Below, piece after piece: positions 9,024 to 16,178 of a stretch of 64,000 bases of DNA (positions are counted from its first letter, which is position 1; each line of letters starts with the position of its first letter). The notes below the pieces were generated by a model. It searched no databases and was not told the origin of the DNA. It saw only the letters and a program-made list of their open reading frames with translations. The stretch lies in assembly GCA_027624235.1 (NCBI GenBank), contig JAQBYB010000002.1, positions 1 through 64,000 of the forward strand, written 5' to 3'. A program made the position numbers and the translations under genes. Origin of the DNA: Pseudomonadota bacterium (lineage in GTDB: Bacteria > Pseudomonadota > Alphaproteobacteria > Rhodospirillales > Casp-alpha2).

Positions 9024-9052
9024 TGTGACAGTTATATGAACTTTTTATGACA
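9024..9052 (-). promoter_or_regulatory. Tandem Pho box upstream of pstS
   Basis: On the minus strand three heptamers recur with exact 11-bp spacing: TGTCATA, GTTCATA and TGTCACA, separated by AAAA and TAAC. This matches the known PhoB site layout (7-bp repeats with 4-bp AT-rich spacers), with one and a half boxes. It lies between the phoR stop codon (9054) and pstS (start 8943), about 80 bp upstream of the pstS start. Confidence 0.85.
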
Positions 9053-9053
9053 C

Positions 9054-10151
9054 TTAAGAAGCGGGGCGGGTGGCCTCAGCAGCGGGCAAATAAACCGTAA
9101 AGCGGGTGTCCTTGCCGAGCGTGCTTTTAATTTCCAGGTAGCCCCGATGGTGGGCAACGATGTGTTTAACAATGGCTAGCCCCAAGCCGGTGCCGCCCAT
9201 GGAGCGCGAACGGCCCTTGTCGACCCGATAGAACCGTTCCGTTAGGCGTGGAATCTCTTCCGCCGGGATGCCGTCCCCCTGATTGATGATGGCTACCGAA
9301 ACCCTGGGTTCCTTGGCGCCGGGTAGCACAATATTCTTTGCCACCTCGACTCGAACGATGCTGCCTTCACGACCATAGCTGATCGCGTTACCGATTAAAT
9401 TCTGGAACACTTGCACCAGTTCATCGGCATTGCCCTTGGCAACCGTTGGTTCCGGTAATTTTTCGATCATTATTTTCATATTCCGGGCTTCGGTCCGAAC
9501 CGACAGAATGTTTGCTACTTGGGTCAACAGATCGCCCAAATTTACTTTCCCCTCAGGTAAAATATGTTCGTCTGACTCCACCTTTGACAGCGTCAACAGG
9601 TCGTTGATCAGGCGCGTCATGCGCTTGGCCTCATCTTCCATGATCCGCAAAAACCGTTCCCTGGCCTCACTGTCGTCGCGGGCGGGACCGCGAAGGGTTT
9701 CGATAAAACCCAGCAAGGAAGATAACGGGGATCGCATTTCGTGACTGACGTTGGAGACGAAATCAGCCCGCATCTGTTCCGCCCGGCGCATCGCCGTCAT
9801 ATCGTGCAGCACGACGATGACCCAGGCCGGTCCTTTCGATTTCAGCCCAGGCAATCGCCACAGGTTCATCTCAAAAGTTCTGGAGATCGGGGAAGGAAAC
9901 TCGACTTCGCTGCGTGGGATGGGTGTCCCGTCGAGGACCATTTTCACCGTTTCCAGGACAGACTTGGAAACGAGCGTGTCATTCAGGATCGCGCCAACAG
10001 CATTGTCGCCGAGAAAATTTTTCGCTGCCTGGTTGGCGTCGACCACTTGCAAATCCAAATCGACCGCGAACACGGGGTCCGGAAGGCCATCAAATATGCG
10101 GGCGTCGAAAGGCAGGATACCGTCGGCCAATATAGATTTTCGCGTATTCAT
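9054..10151 (-). CDS. phoR: Phosphate sensor histidine kinase PhoR, soluble form
   Basis: This 365-residue histidine kinase pairs with PhoB. It has a PAS domain (ARIFDGLPDPVFAVDLDLQVV, about residues 17-120), a HisKA domain with phospho-acceptor H137 in SNVSHEMRSPLSS, and a HATPase domain (N box QNLIGNAISYG, G boxes GDGIPAEEI and GGTGLGLAIVKHI). No hydrophobic segment precedes the PAS domain, whereas PhoR proteins usually carry N-terminal membrane spans. Only 65 bp separate the chosen ATG from the next gene, and the frame (a possible TTG start at 10190) adds just 13 polar residues. Ribosome-binding sequence is weak at either start. Confidence 0.88.
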   Translation of the reverse strand: MNTRKSILADGILPFDARIFDGLPDPVFAVDLDLQVVDANQAAKNFLGDNAVGAILNDTLVSKSVLETVKMVLDGTPIPRSEVEFPSPISRTFEMNLWRLPGLKSKGPAWVIVVLHDMTAMRRAEQMRADFVSNVSHEMRSPLSSLLGFIETLRGPARDDSEARERFLRIMEDEAKRMTRLINDLLTLSKVESDEHILPEGKVNLGDLLTQVANILSVRTEARNMKIMIEKLPEPTVAKGNADELVQVFQNLIGNAISYGREGSIVRVEVAKNIVLPGAKEPRVSVAIINQGDGIPAEEIPRLTERFYRVDKGRSRSMGGTGLGLAIVKHIVAHHRGYLEIKSTLGKDTRFTVYLPAAEATRPAS

Positions 10152-10216
10152 TCGGCCCGCACTGTGCGCCGGGCCGCCCTTATTTGGCAAGGGGGCGCGT
10201 CAGCCGTCAACCGACG

Positions 10217-10807
10217 TCAGTCAAAATCGGCGGCCAACGCATTCTTGACCGCGTCGGGCAGGTTCGCCATGTGGCCGTATTGATTGTGGCCGATGCCCAA
10301 GGTCACCGTTGTTGCCGGATCTCGGAATTTTTCGACCTGTTGATCCGTGAACGGAAAGTGCAAAAACTGGATCGACGACGCTTTGCCGTCGGCATTGGTG
10401 CGATCAACATCATCTTCCGGGACTGCCGTGACAATTTCATCGCCCAACGTCATCGTTACCGTTTTTTCGACGCCGCCGAGACCGGCCAGAACCTTTTCCC
10501 GGCGCACCGGCTCGTCGATTTCGAACATCAAGGTGGCCACCAGCTCGCGGCCGTTCGGGATTAACGGGTTATAGGCGCCGAGCTCATCATCAATCTGATC
10601 ATCACCGCCTTTTTCGATATACAACATCTCTTGGACCTGATGCAGCATGGTGTCATAGGACTCGAAATAGAACGTGGCGTCAGGGCCGACGGAAATACGG
10701 CGGTTTTTTTTCAGGCCCGTGATCAACCGTTTACGTTCCGGGCGGATTGCAACGTAATCGTCCATGGCCAGAAGATCGTCGCGGGTGATTTCGTGTTTTG
10801 CGGTCAT
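10217..10807 (-). CDS. DUF3501 family protein of the rubrerythrin cluster
   Basis: This 196-residue soluble protein resembles the DUF3501 family, whose biochemical role is not established as far as I know. The start at 10807 (MTAKHEITRDDLLAMDDY) has AAGGA eight bases upstream; a much longer open frame upstream overlaps the neighbouring gene and is discarded. Charged segments such as RPERKRLITGLKKNRRISVGP and ESYDTMLHQVQEMLYIEKGG look typical of the family. It follows the Fe-S oxidoreductase by 11 bp, and family members are commonly found with rubrerythrin and this oxidoreductase, suggesting a joint role in peroxide or redox metabolism. Confidence 0.8.
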   Translation of the reverse strand: MTAKHEITRDDLLAMDDYVAIRPERKRLITGLKKNRRISVGPDATFYFESYDTMLHQVQEMLYIEKGGDDQIDDELGAYNPLIPNGRELVATLMFEIDEPVRREKVLAGLGGVEKTVTMTLGDEIVTAVPEDDVDRTNADGKASSIQFLHFPFTDQQVEKFRDPATTVTLGIGHNQYGHMANLPDAVKNALAADFD

Positions 10808-10818
10808 TTGAACAGTCC

Positions 10819-12156
10819 TTACAGGCCGTAGGCGCGGGCGATGAGTTCTATCGGGTGGGTGGCGCTGCTGGTCTGAAGCGCATCGCCGTCCAAACGGTCG
10901 ACCCCTTGCAGGATATGGTCCCGCGCCAACGGGCATTCGGAAACAACATGGCCGGGGTTTTGTTTTTTGACATCGCGGGCGACCGGCTTGCCGATCTTCA
11001 AGGCGACGTCGAAGTTGTCTTTCATCACCCCCCATGATCCGCCATGCCCGGAGCATCGCTCCATCACGGAAAGTTTTGTGTCCGGCACCAGCCGCAGCAT
11101 CTCGGCCGCCTTCTGGCCCATGTTTTGGGCCCGGGCGTGGCACGCGATATGAACGCTGACGCCGCCATCGAGGGGAGCCATTCCGTCAGCCAGCCCTTCG
11201 GTCTTGGCGATCTTGACCAAATATTCGCTGATGTCCGAGGTTGCCGCACTCAGCCGATTGACGGCGTCATTTTCGGGCACGATCAGCGGCCATTCAAACT
11301 TCAGCATCAAGGCGCATGACGACACCAGCGCAATGACCTCATAGCCCTTGTCGATCCAAACGCCCAAGTCCTTGGCGGTGGCTTCGGCGCTGTCGGCGAC
11401 GGCCTGGATGTCACCCTGTTCCAACTGCGGCATACCGCAACAGCGGGGGTAAACGACCTCAGTCTCAACGCCGTTTTTGGCGAGCACCTTGATGGTGGCC
11501 TCGCCGATGGCGGTGTTGTTGTAATTTCCGAAACAGGTGGCGTAGATCACCGCCTTGCGCCCGAACGCCGGCGCATCCTTGTTGACGACCGGGGCAATGT
11601 CTTTGGCTTTTTCGACCAGGGGTTTGTCGCTGAATTTCGGCAGCGCGGCGTCAGAATGAATATCCAGCACCGCCTGCATTAGCGGCCGGGTCAGGGAATT
11701 TGAGCAACTGCACGCCCAGTTCGCCAACCCCGATGCCCGGCAACCAAGTTTTCCGTTGCGGTCGGTCTGCGTCAGCTGTTTGGCCTTGAACGACACCTTG
11801 CCCTGCTTCGCCTCCAAGGCGCGGGCGCGCAGCATCAGGTGCGGGAAATCGAGATTGAATTCGTGCGGCGGCACATAGGGGCACTTGACCATGAAGCACA
11901 TGTCACAAAGGGTGCAGGCATCGATGACCGGCTTGAAATCGGCGCTGTCGACGCTGTCCATTTCGCCGGTGGCGGATTCATCGATCAAGTCAAACAGGCG
12001 CGGAAAGCTGTCACACAGGTTGAAGCACCGGCGGCAGCCGTGACAGATGTCAAATACTCGGCGCAGTTCCTCATCCAGCTTTTCAGGATTAGTGAAATCC
12101 GGGTCCCGCCACGGAATCGGGTGGCGCACCGGCGCTTCGAGGCTGCCTTCGCTCAT
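10819..12156 (-). CDS. Fe-S oxidoreductase, GlpC/HdrD-like, with two ferredoxin motifs and CCG domains
   Basis: This 445-residue protein has two N-terminal [4Fe-4S] motifs: C38, C41, C44, C48 and C81, C84, C87, C92 followed by Pro. Two CCG-type cysteine-rich domains follow. The first has YATCFGNYNN and later PRCCGMPQ. The second has HIACHARAQN but reads ERCSGHGG where the family has CCG, so one cysteine is replaced by Ser. Proteins of this architecture pass electrons between Fe-S centres and a redox partner. It lies downstream of rubrerythrin and upstream of DUF3501, so electron supply to rubrerythrin is a reasonable inference. The ATG at 12156 has AAGGA upstream. Confidence 0.87.
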   Translation of the reverse strand: MSEGSLEAPVRHPIPWRDPDFTNPEKLDEELRRVFDICHGCRRCFNLCDSFPRLFDLIDESATGEMDSVDSADFKPVIDACTLCDMCFMVKCPYVPPHEFNLDFPHLMLRARALEAKQGKVSFKAKQLTQTDRNGKLGCRASGLANWACSCSNSLTRPLMQAVLDIHSDAALPKFSDKPLVEKAKDIAPVVNKDAPAFGRKAVIYATCFGNYNNTAIGEATIKVLAKNGVETEVVYPRCCGMPQLEQGDIQAVADSAEATAKDLGVWIDKGYEVIALVSSCALMLKFEWPLIVPENDAVNRLSAATSDISEYLVKIAKTEGLADGMAPLDGGVSVHIACHARAQNMGQKAAEMLRLVPDTKLSVMERCSGHGGSWGVMKDNFDVALKIGKPVARDVKKQNPGHVVSECPLARDHILQGVDRLDGDALQTSSATHPIELIARAYGL

Positions 12157-12252
12157 GATCCAATATCCTTTAATAATCAAAAAACAGGGGAGACCGTCAC
12201 CGGCCCCCCCTAATATTTTTTTGCCGCTTAATAACGTCCGGTGAGTTCGGGG

Positions 12253-12675
12253 CTATTTGCCCAGGCTGTCGATGGCCTTCTGGAAGCGTCCGGCGTGGGA
12301 TTTTTCAGCCTTGGCCAACGTTTCGAACCAATCGGCGATTTCGTCGAAGCCTTCTTCGCGCGCCGACTTCGCCATGCCCGGATACATGTCCGTGTATTCG
12401 TGGGTTTCCCCGGCAACGGACGCCTTCAGGTTGTCAGACGTGCCGCCGATGGGCAGGCCGGTAGCCGGATCGCCGGTTTCCTCAAGGTATTCGAGATGGC
12501 CGTGGGCGTGGCCGGTTTCGCCTTCCGCGGTCGAGCGGAAAACGGCGGCGACATCGTTGTACCCTTCAATGTCGGCCTTTTGAGCGAAATACAAATAACG
12601 GCGATTGGCCTGGCTTTCCCCGGCAAAAGCGTCTTTCAGATTTTTTTCTGTTTTGGATCCTTTTAGTGCGGTCAT
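12253..12675 (-). CDS. Rubrerythrin, ferritin-like domain only
   Basis: This 140-residue diiron protein probably reduces hydrogen peroxide. It is a four-helix ferritin-like domain with ligand-bearing segments [33 protein letters not shown] and [12 protein letters not shown]. The usual C-terminal rubredoxin domain (two CxxC pairs) is absent, so electrons must come from a separate partner, perhaps the adjacent Fe-S oxidoreductase. The ribosome-binding site AAGGAGA is ideal and is directly continuous with a hexanucleotide tandem repeat. It lies downstream of irr on the same strand. Confidence 0.92.
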   Translation of the reverse strand: MTALKGSKTEKNLKDAFAGESQANRRYLYFAQKADIEGYNDVAAVFRSTAEGETGHAHGHLEYLEETGDPATGLPIGGTSDNLKASVAGETHEYTDMYPGMAKSAREEGFDEIADWFETLAKAEKSHAGRFQKAIDSLGK

Positions 12676-12684
12676 GGTCGTCTC

Positions 12685-12720
12685 CTTCTACTTCTACTTC
12701 TACTTCTACTTCTACTTCTG
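12685..12720. repeat. Hexanucleotide tandem repeat at rubrerythrin ribosome-binding site
   Basis: Five perfect CTTCTA units and a sixth ending CTTCTG stand in tandem; on the rubrerythrin transcript they read TAGAAG repeated. The innermost unit runs into the ribosome-binding sequence AAGGAGA (12681-12687), 5 bases before the ATG. A change of copy number would move the promoter relative to the ribosome-binding site or alter leader pairing without changing any protein. Confidence 0.92.
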
Positions 12721-12821
12721 CAAATATGAGCAAACAATTCTCCGCCCCAGGAGGGGCCAATCCCCGCCAGCGACGACCCATACTATGGGGCGACATGTTA
12801 AAGGAGTCAAGAATTTTTTAC

Positions 12822-12833
12822 TTATTCTAATAA
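12822..12833. promoter_or_regulatory. AT-rich palindrome, possible Irr-type site upstream of rubrerythrin
   Basis: TTATTCTAATAA is a palindrome with 5-bp arms in the 189-bp region between irr and rubrerythrin. It shares TTCTAA with the iron-control element described for Irr. The surrounding 12811-12864 stretch is strongly AT-rich and probably holds the rubrerythrin promoter. The match is partial. Confidence 0.3.
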
Positions 12834-12864
12834 ATTGCATAACTTATTGGTTTTAAACAATATT

Positions 12865-13290
12865 CTATTCAACCCGAACAACGATATCGACGCGCTTCAC
12901 CGTCGTCCCGGCTGGTGGCGGCGGCATCGAGGCAACGATGAGCTGATCGCCGGGGATGTCGTCGAGCCGGTTGGTCCCTTCAAAGAAGAAGTGATGATGG
13001 TCGGTAATGTTGGTGTCGAAGTATGAGCGTTGCGAATCGACGACGATCTCCCGGAGCAGACCGGCAGACGTGAACTGATGCAGCGTGTTATAGACCGTCG
13101 CCAGCGACACCCGGATGGTGGCGGCTTGCGCCTCGACGTGGAGAATCTCGGCGGTCACGTGCCGGTCCGGACCCTCGAACAACATTTTGGCCAATGCCAA
13201 CCGCTGCCGCGTAGGGCGAAGTCCGGCGCCGCGCAAACGGTCTAGAACCTGTTTAAAGGGTCTTGGGGTATCGAATTTTGACATATCCAT
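12865..13290 (-). CDS. irr: Irr-type Fur-family iron response regulator
   Basis: This 141-residue Fur-superfamily repressor/activator has an N-terminal winged helix (LRPTRQRLALAKMLFEGPDRHVTAE, then SLATVYNTLHQFTSAGLL) and the dimerisation/metal region YFDTNITDHHHFFFEG. The HHH run and the lack of C-terminal CxxC pairs are characteristic of Irr rather than Fur or Zur; Irr responds to haem/iron status in alphaproteobacteria. Its position beside fabI-fabB-fabA is a known alphaproteobacterial arrangement. Its own promoter region carries a TTCTAAA half-site. A PerR-like peroxide sensor is the main alternative. Confidence 0.87.
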   Translation of the reverse strand: MDMSKFDTPRPFKQVLDRLRGAGLRPTRQRLALAKMLFEGPDRHVTAEILHVEAQAATIRVSLATVYNTLHQFTSAGLLREIVVDSQRSYFDTNITDHHHFFFEGTNRLDDIPGDQLIVASMPPPPAGTTVKRVDIVVRVE

Positions 13291-13340
13291 CCCACCTATA
13301 TGGCACCTGACCTGGGCCTTTCCAGCAATAATAGTAATAA

Positions 13341-13347
13341 TTCTAAA
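13341..13347. promoter_or_regulatory. ICE-like half-site upstream of irr
   Basis: TTCTAAA, on the minus strand TTTAGAA, equals one half of the iron-control element TTTAGAA-N3-TTCTAAA. The expected second half is absent (TTATTAC follows). It lies about 50 bp upstream of the irr start, where an autoregulatory site would be expected. Confidence 0.3.
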
Positions 13348-13398
13348 CTACCCCACAGGGCAAGACCATACTTTTTTTAAGGAGAAAGCGCCGTGACT

Positions 13399-14211
13399 TC
13401 AGGAATTATTCGGACCCGGCATGCCGACGACGTTGAAACCGGCATCCACGTGGTGAATTTCCCCGGTGACGCTATTCGATAAATCGGAAAGCAGATAGAG
13501 CGCGGCGCCGCCGACATCGTCCAATTGGACGCTTCGTTGCAAGGGCGCGTTATCCTCGCTCCATCGATAGATATGCCGGGCGCCGGCGATGGCGCTGCCG
13601 GCCAGCGTCCGCATGGGACCGGCGGAAATGGCGTTAATACGGATATTTTGCGGCCCCAGATCTACGGCCATATATTTGACGCTGGCTTCTAGCGCCGCCT
13701 TCGCCACCCCCATGACGTTATAGTTGGGCACCACCCGTTCGGACCCGGAAAAAGTCAGCGTCACCATGGCGCCGCCTGTCGTCATCAAGGGCGCGGCGCG
13801 GCGCGCCAGGGCGGTAAACGAATAACAGGAAATTTCCATCGTCCGGGAAAAATTGGCGCGGCTGGTATTCAGATACTTGCCCTTTAATTCATCTTTGTCG
13901 GAATAGGCGATGGCGTGAACAAGAAAGTCCATCTTGCCCCATTGTTTGTCGATCTCGGCAAAGACCCGATCCATGCTCGCCTCATCCTCGACGTCACAGG
14001 GCAGCACGATCGTTGAGCCGATACCTTCAGCCAGCGGCTTAACCCTTTTGGCCAGGGTTTCGCCCTGATAGGTGAACGCCATTTCGGCGCCGTGCCGATT
14101 CAAGACGTCGGCGATCCCCCAGGCGATCGACCGATCATTGGCGACGCCCATGACCAGGCCCTTTTTTCCGGCCATCAGTGCAGCGGGGTGCGGTGTTTTT
14201 GTATCCGGCAC
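13399..14211 (-). CDS. fabI: Enoyl-[acyl-carrier-protein] reductase (NADH)
   Basis: This 270-residue short-chain dehydrogenase-type enoyl-ACP reductase performs the last step of each elongation cycle. The cofactor loop is GVANDRSIAWGIA, and the active site appears as MEISCYSFTALARRA followed by YNVMGVAKAALEASVKYMA (Tyr and Lys of the Y-x6-K motif). The GTG start at 14211 has GGAG eight bases upstream and gives the short leader seen in family members; an ATG at 14175 is possible. It is the third gene after fabA and fabB, 37 bp after fabB. Confidence 0.93.
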   Translation of the reverse strand: MPDTKTPHPAALMAGKKGLVMGVANDRSIAWGIADVLNRHGAEMAFTYQGETLAKRVKPLAEGIGSTIVLPCDVEDEASMDRVFAEIDKQWGKMDFLVHAIAYSDKDELKGKYLNTSRANFSRTMEISCYSFTALARRAAPLMTTGGAMVTLTFSGSERVVPNYNVMGVAKAALEASVKYMAVDLGPQNIRINAISAGPMRTLAGSAIAGARHIYRWSEDNAPLQRSVQLDDVGGAALYLLSDLSNSVTGEIHHVDAGFNVVGMPGPNNS

Positions 14212-14248
14212 GCTTACGTCTCCGAAACCGGCCACCGCAAGGCGGCGG

Positions 14249-15469
14249 TCAATTTTCGACTCGTTTGAACGTAAGACTGGCGTTGGTGCCGCCGAATCCG
14301 AAGCTGTTCGACAGCACGCAATTAAGGCCGGCATCGTCGATGCGCTTGGTAACGATATCGGCGTCGCCCGCCTCCGGGTCGAGGTTATCGACGTTGGCCG
14401 AGGCGGCGATAAAATCATTGTTGAGCATGAGCAGCGAATAAATTGCCTCATGGGCGCCGGTGGCGCCCTGCGAATGTCCCGTTAATGACTTCGTCGAGGA
14501 AATTTTCGGCGAGTCGGCGCTGAACACTTCCTGGATCGCCTTAAGCTCAGCCATGTCGCCTGCCGGCGTCGAGGTGCCGTGGGCGTTGATGTAATCGACC
14601 TTGGTATTGCCGAGTCCCTGGGTCGCCATCCGCATGCAGCGCATCGCGCCCTCGCCAGACGGCGCCACCATATCGACGCCGTCGGATGTGGCGCCGTAAC
14701 CGACGATTTCACCGTAAATCTTGGCGCCCCGGGCTTGTGCGCGCTGCATTTCTTCAAGCACCACAACCCCGGCACCGGCGGCGATCACAAAACCGTCCCG
14801 GTTGACATCGAACGGCCGTGACGCGCGTTCCGGGGTGTCGTTGTATTTAGACGAAAGCGCGCCCATGGCATCAAACAGGACCGTTAGCGTCCAGTGCAAT
14901 TCCTCGCCACCGCCGGCAAACACAATGTCCTGCTTGCCCCATTGGATCAGCTCAGTGCCATTGCCGATGCAATGTGCGCTGGTTGAACACGCCGACGAAA
15001 TAGAATAGCTAAGGCCGCGCATATGAAACGCCGTCGAAAGATTGGCGGAATTGGTCGAACACATGGATTTAGGCACCGCATAGGGACCAACACGTTTAGC
15101 CCCCTTGTCGCGCGCCGTATCGGCCGCGTTGACAAGCGCCGAGGTTGACGGGCCACCCGACCCCATGACCAGTCCGGTCCGCTCGTCGGTAACCTCGGCC
15201 TCGCTGAGGCCGGCGACCGCAATGGCTTCTTGCATGGCGATGTAATTGTAAGCGGCCCCATCCCCCATGAAGCGCCGCAGCTTGCGATCAATCATGTCAT
15301 CCATGTCGATCTGGGGGGTGCCGGCAACGTGCGACCGGAAGCCCCGCTCGGCATAGTCCTCGCAAAACACGATGCCCGAACGCCCGGTGCGCAGGCTGTC
15401 GGTGACCTCGGCCAGATTGTTGCCGATGGGTGACACGATACCCATCCCGGTTACCACTACACGTCTCAT
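14249..15469 (-). CDS. fabB: 3-oxoacyl-ACP synthase I
   Basis: This 406-residue ketosynthase elongates acyl-ACPs, including the cis-3-decenoyl product of FabA. The catalytic Cys is in [16 protein letters not shown] (about residue 160). The two His residues are in [11 protein letters not shown] and [14 protein letters not shown]. The Gly-rich C-terminal loop reads [14 protein letters not shown]. With fabA 22 bp upstream it forms the anaerobic unsaturated fatty-acid pair. Confidence 0.95.
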   Translation of the reverse strand: MRRVVVTGMGIVSPIGNNLAEVTDSLRTGRSGIVFCEDYAERGFRSHVAGTPQIDMDDMIDRKLRRFMGDGAAYNYIAMQEAIAVAGLSEAEVTDERTGLVMGSGGPSTSALVNAADTARDKGAKRVGPYAVPKSMCSTNSANLSTAFHMRGLSYSISSACSTSAHCIGNGTELIQWGKQDIVFAGGGEELHWTLTVLFDAMGALSSKYNDTPERASRPFDVNRDGFVIAAGAGVVVLEEMQRAQARGAKIYGEIVGYGATSDGVDMVAPSGEGAMRCMRMATQGLGNTKVDYINAHGTSTPAGDMAELKAIQEVFSADSPKISSTKSLTGHSQGATGAHEAIYSLLMLNNDFIAASANVDNLDPEAGDADIVTKRIDDAGLNCVLSNSFGFGGTNASLTFKRVEN

Positions 15470-15491
15470 GGAAGCCTCGTTATTTTAAATG

Positions 15492-16004
15492 TCAGCTCTC
15501 GCCGGGCAACAGGACAACCCGTAGGCCCTCGGCGGCATAACCATCTTGCCCGTCGATCTTCATAACGCCGTCGGCGAAGCAAATGGCGCTGCCGCGCTCC
15601 ATCACCCGCTTGATATCAATATAGTACGATACCAGCTTGGCGTCAGGGGAAACTTGGCCTGAAAATTTCACCTTGCCGACGCCGAGCGCACGGCCGGCGC
15701 CGGGTGAGCCCCGCCAGCCCAGGAAAAAACCGGTCAATTGCCAAAGCGCATCCAGGCCCAAACAGCCCGGCATGACCGGGTCGCCCTCGAAATGGCATTT
15801 AAAAAACCAAAGGTCGGGGTTGATATCGAATTCGGCGATGATGTGGCCTTTGCCATAAGCGCCGCCTTGATCGGATATCTCGACGATGCGATCGAACATC
15901 AGCATCGGCGGTAAAGGCAACTGGGCATTGCCGGGACCGAACATTTCGCCGCGCCCGCAGGTCAGCAATTCTTCGTAGGAATAACTGGATTTTTTTTTAG
16001 CCAA
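15492..16004 (-). CDS. fabA: 3-hydroxydecanoyl-ACP dehydratase/isomerase
   Basis: This 170-residue hot-dog-fold enzyme dehydrates 3-hydroxydecanoyl-ACP and isomerises it to the cis-3 form. The catalytic His lies in [24 protein letters not shown] (about residues 66-89), the signature distinguishing FabA from FabZ. The protein appears to start at TTG (16004), with AAAGG 11 bases upstream. It is the first gene of the fabA-fabB-fabI run; its promoter should lie in 16005-16110, where TATATATAT occurs. Confidence 0.94.
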   Translation of the reverse strand: MAKKKSSYSYEELLTCGRGEMFGPGNAQLPLPPMLMFDRIVEISDQGGAYGKGHIIAEFDINPDLWFFKCHFEGDPVMPGCLGLDALWQLTGFFLGWRGSPGAGRALGVGKVKFSGQVSPDAKLVSYYIDIKRVMERGSAICFADGVMKIDGQDGYAAEGLRVVLLPGES

Positions 16005-16110
16005 GGATTTAAAAACCTTTGTTTACAATCTGCTATAACTCCGCAGATTATGGCATATATATATCCCGGATATGCGGAAAACCATAGAAAACTATGTCTT
16101 TGCGAACGTT

Positions 16111-16140
16111 AAGAAGGCGGCCCCGAGGAGCCGCCTTCTT
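16111..16140 (-). terminator. Hairpin terminator of pnp
   Basis: A perfect 10-bp inverted repeat (AAGAAGGCGG / CCGCCTTCTT) with a 10-base loop lies 39 bp after the pnp stop codon. Reading on the minus strand the 3' arm ends in CTTCTTAA, a weak U tract. It separates pnp from the fabA promoter region. Confidence 0.7.
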
Positions 16141-16178
16141 AATTACCGTGCGCGTAACAGCGCAAGAACGTGGGAAAA

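Noticed and set aside
13375-13482. AAGGAG with a GTG eight bases later on the plus strand, opening about 29 codons
   Set aside because: The frame runs antisense through the 3' end of fabI, is very short, and has no recognisable sequence; the AAGGAG match is probably chance.
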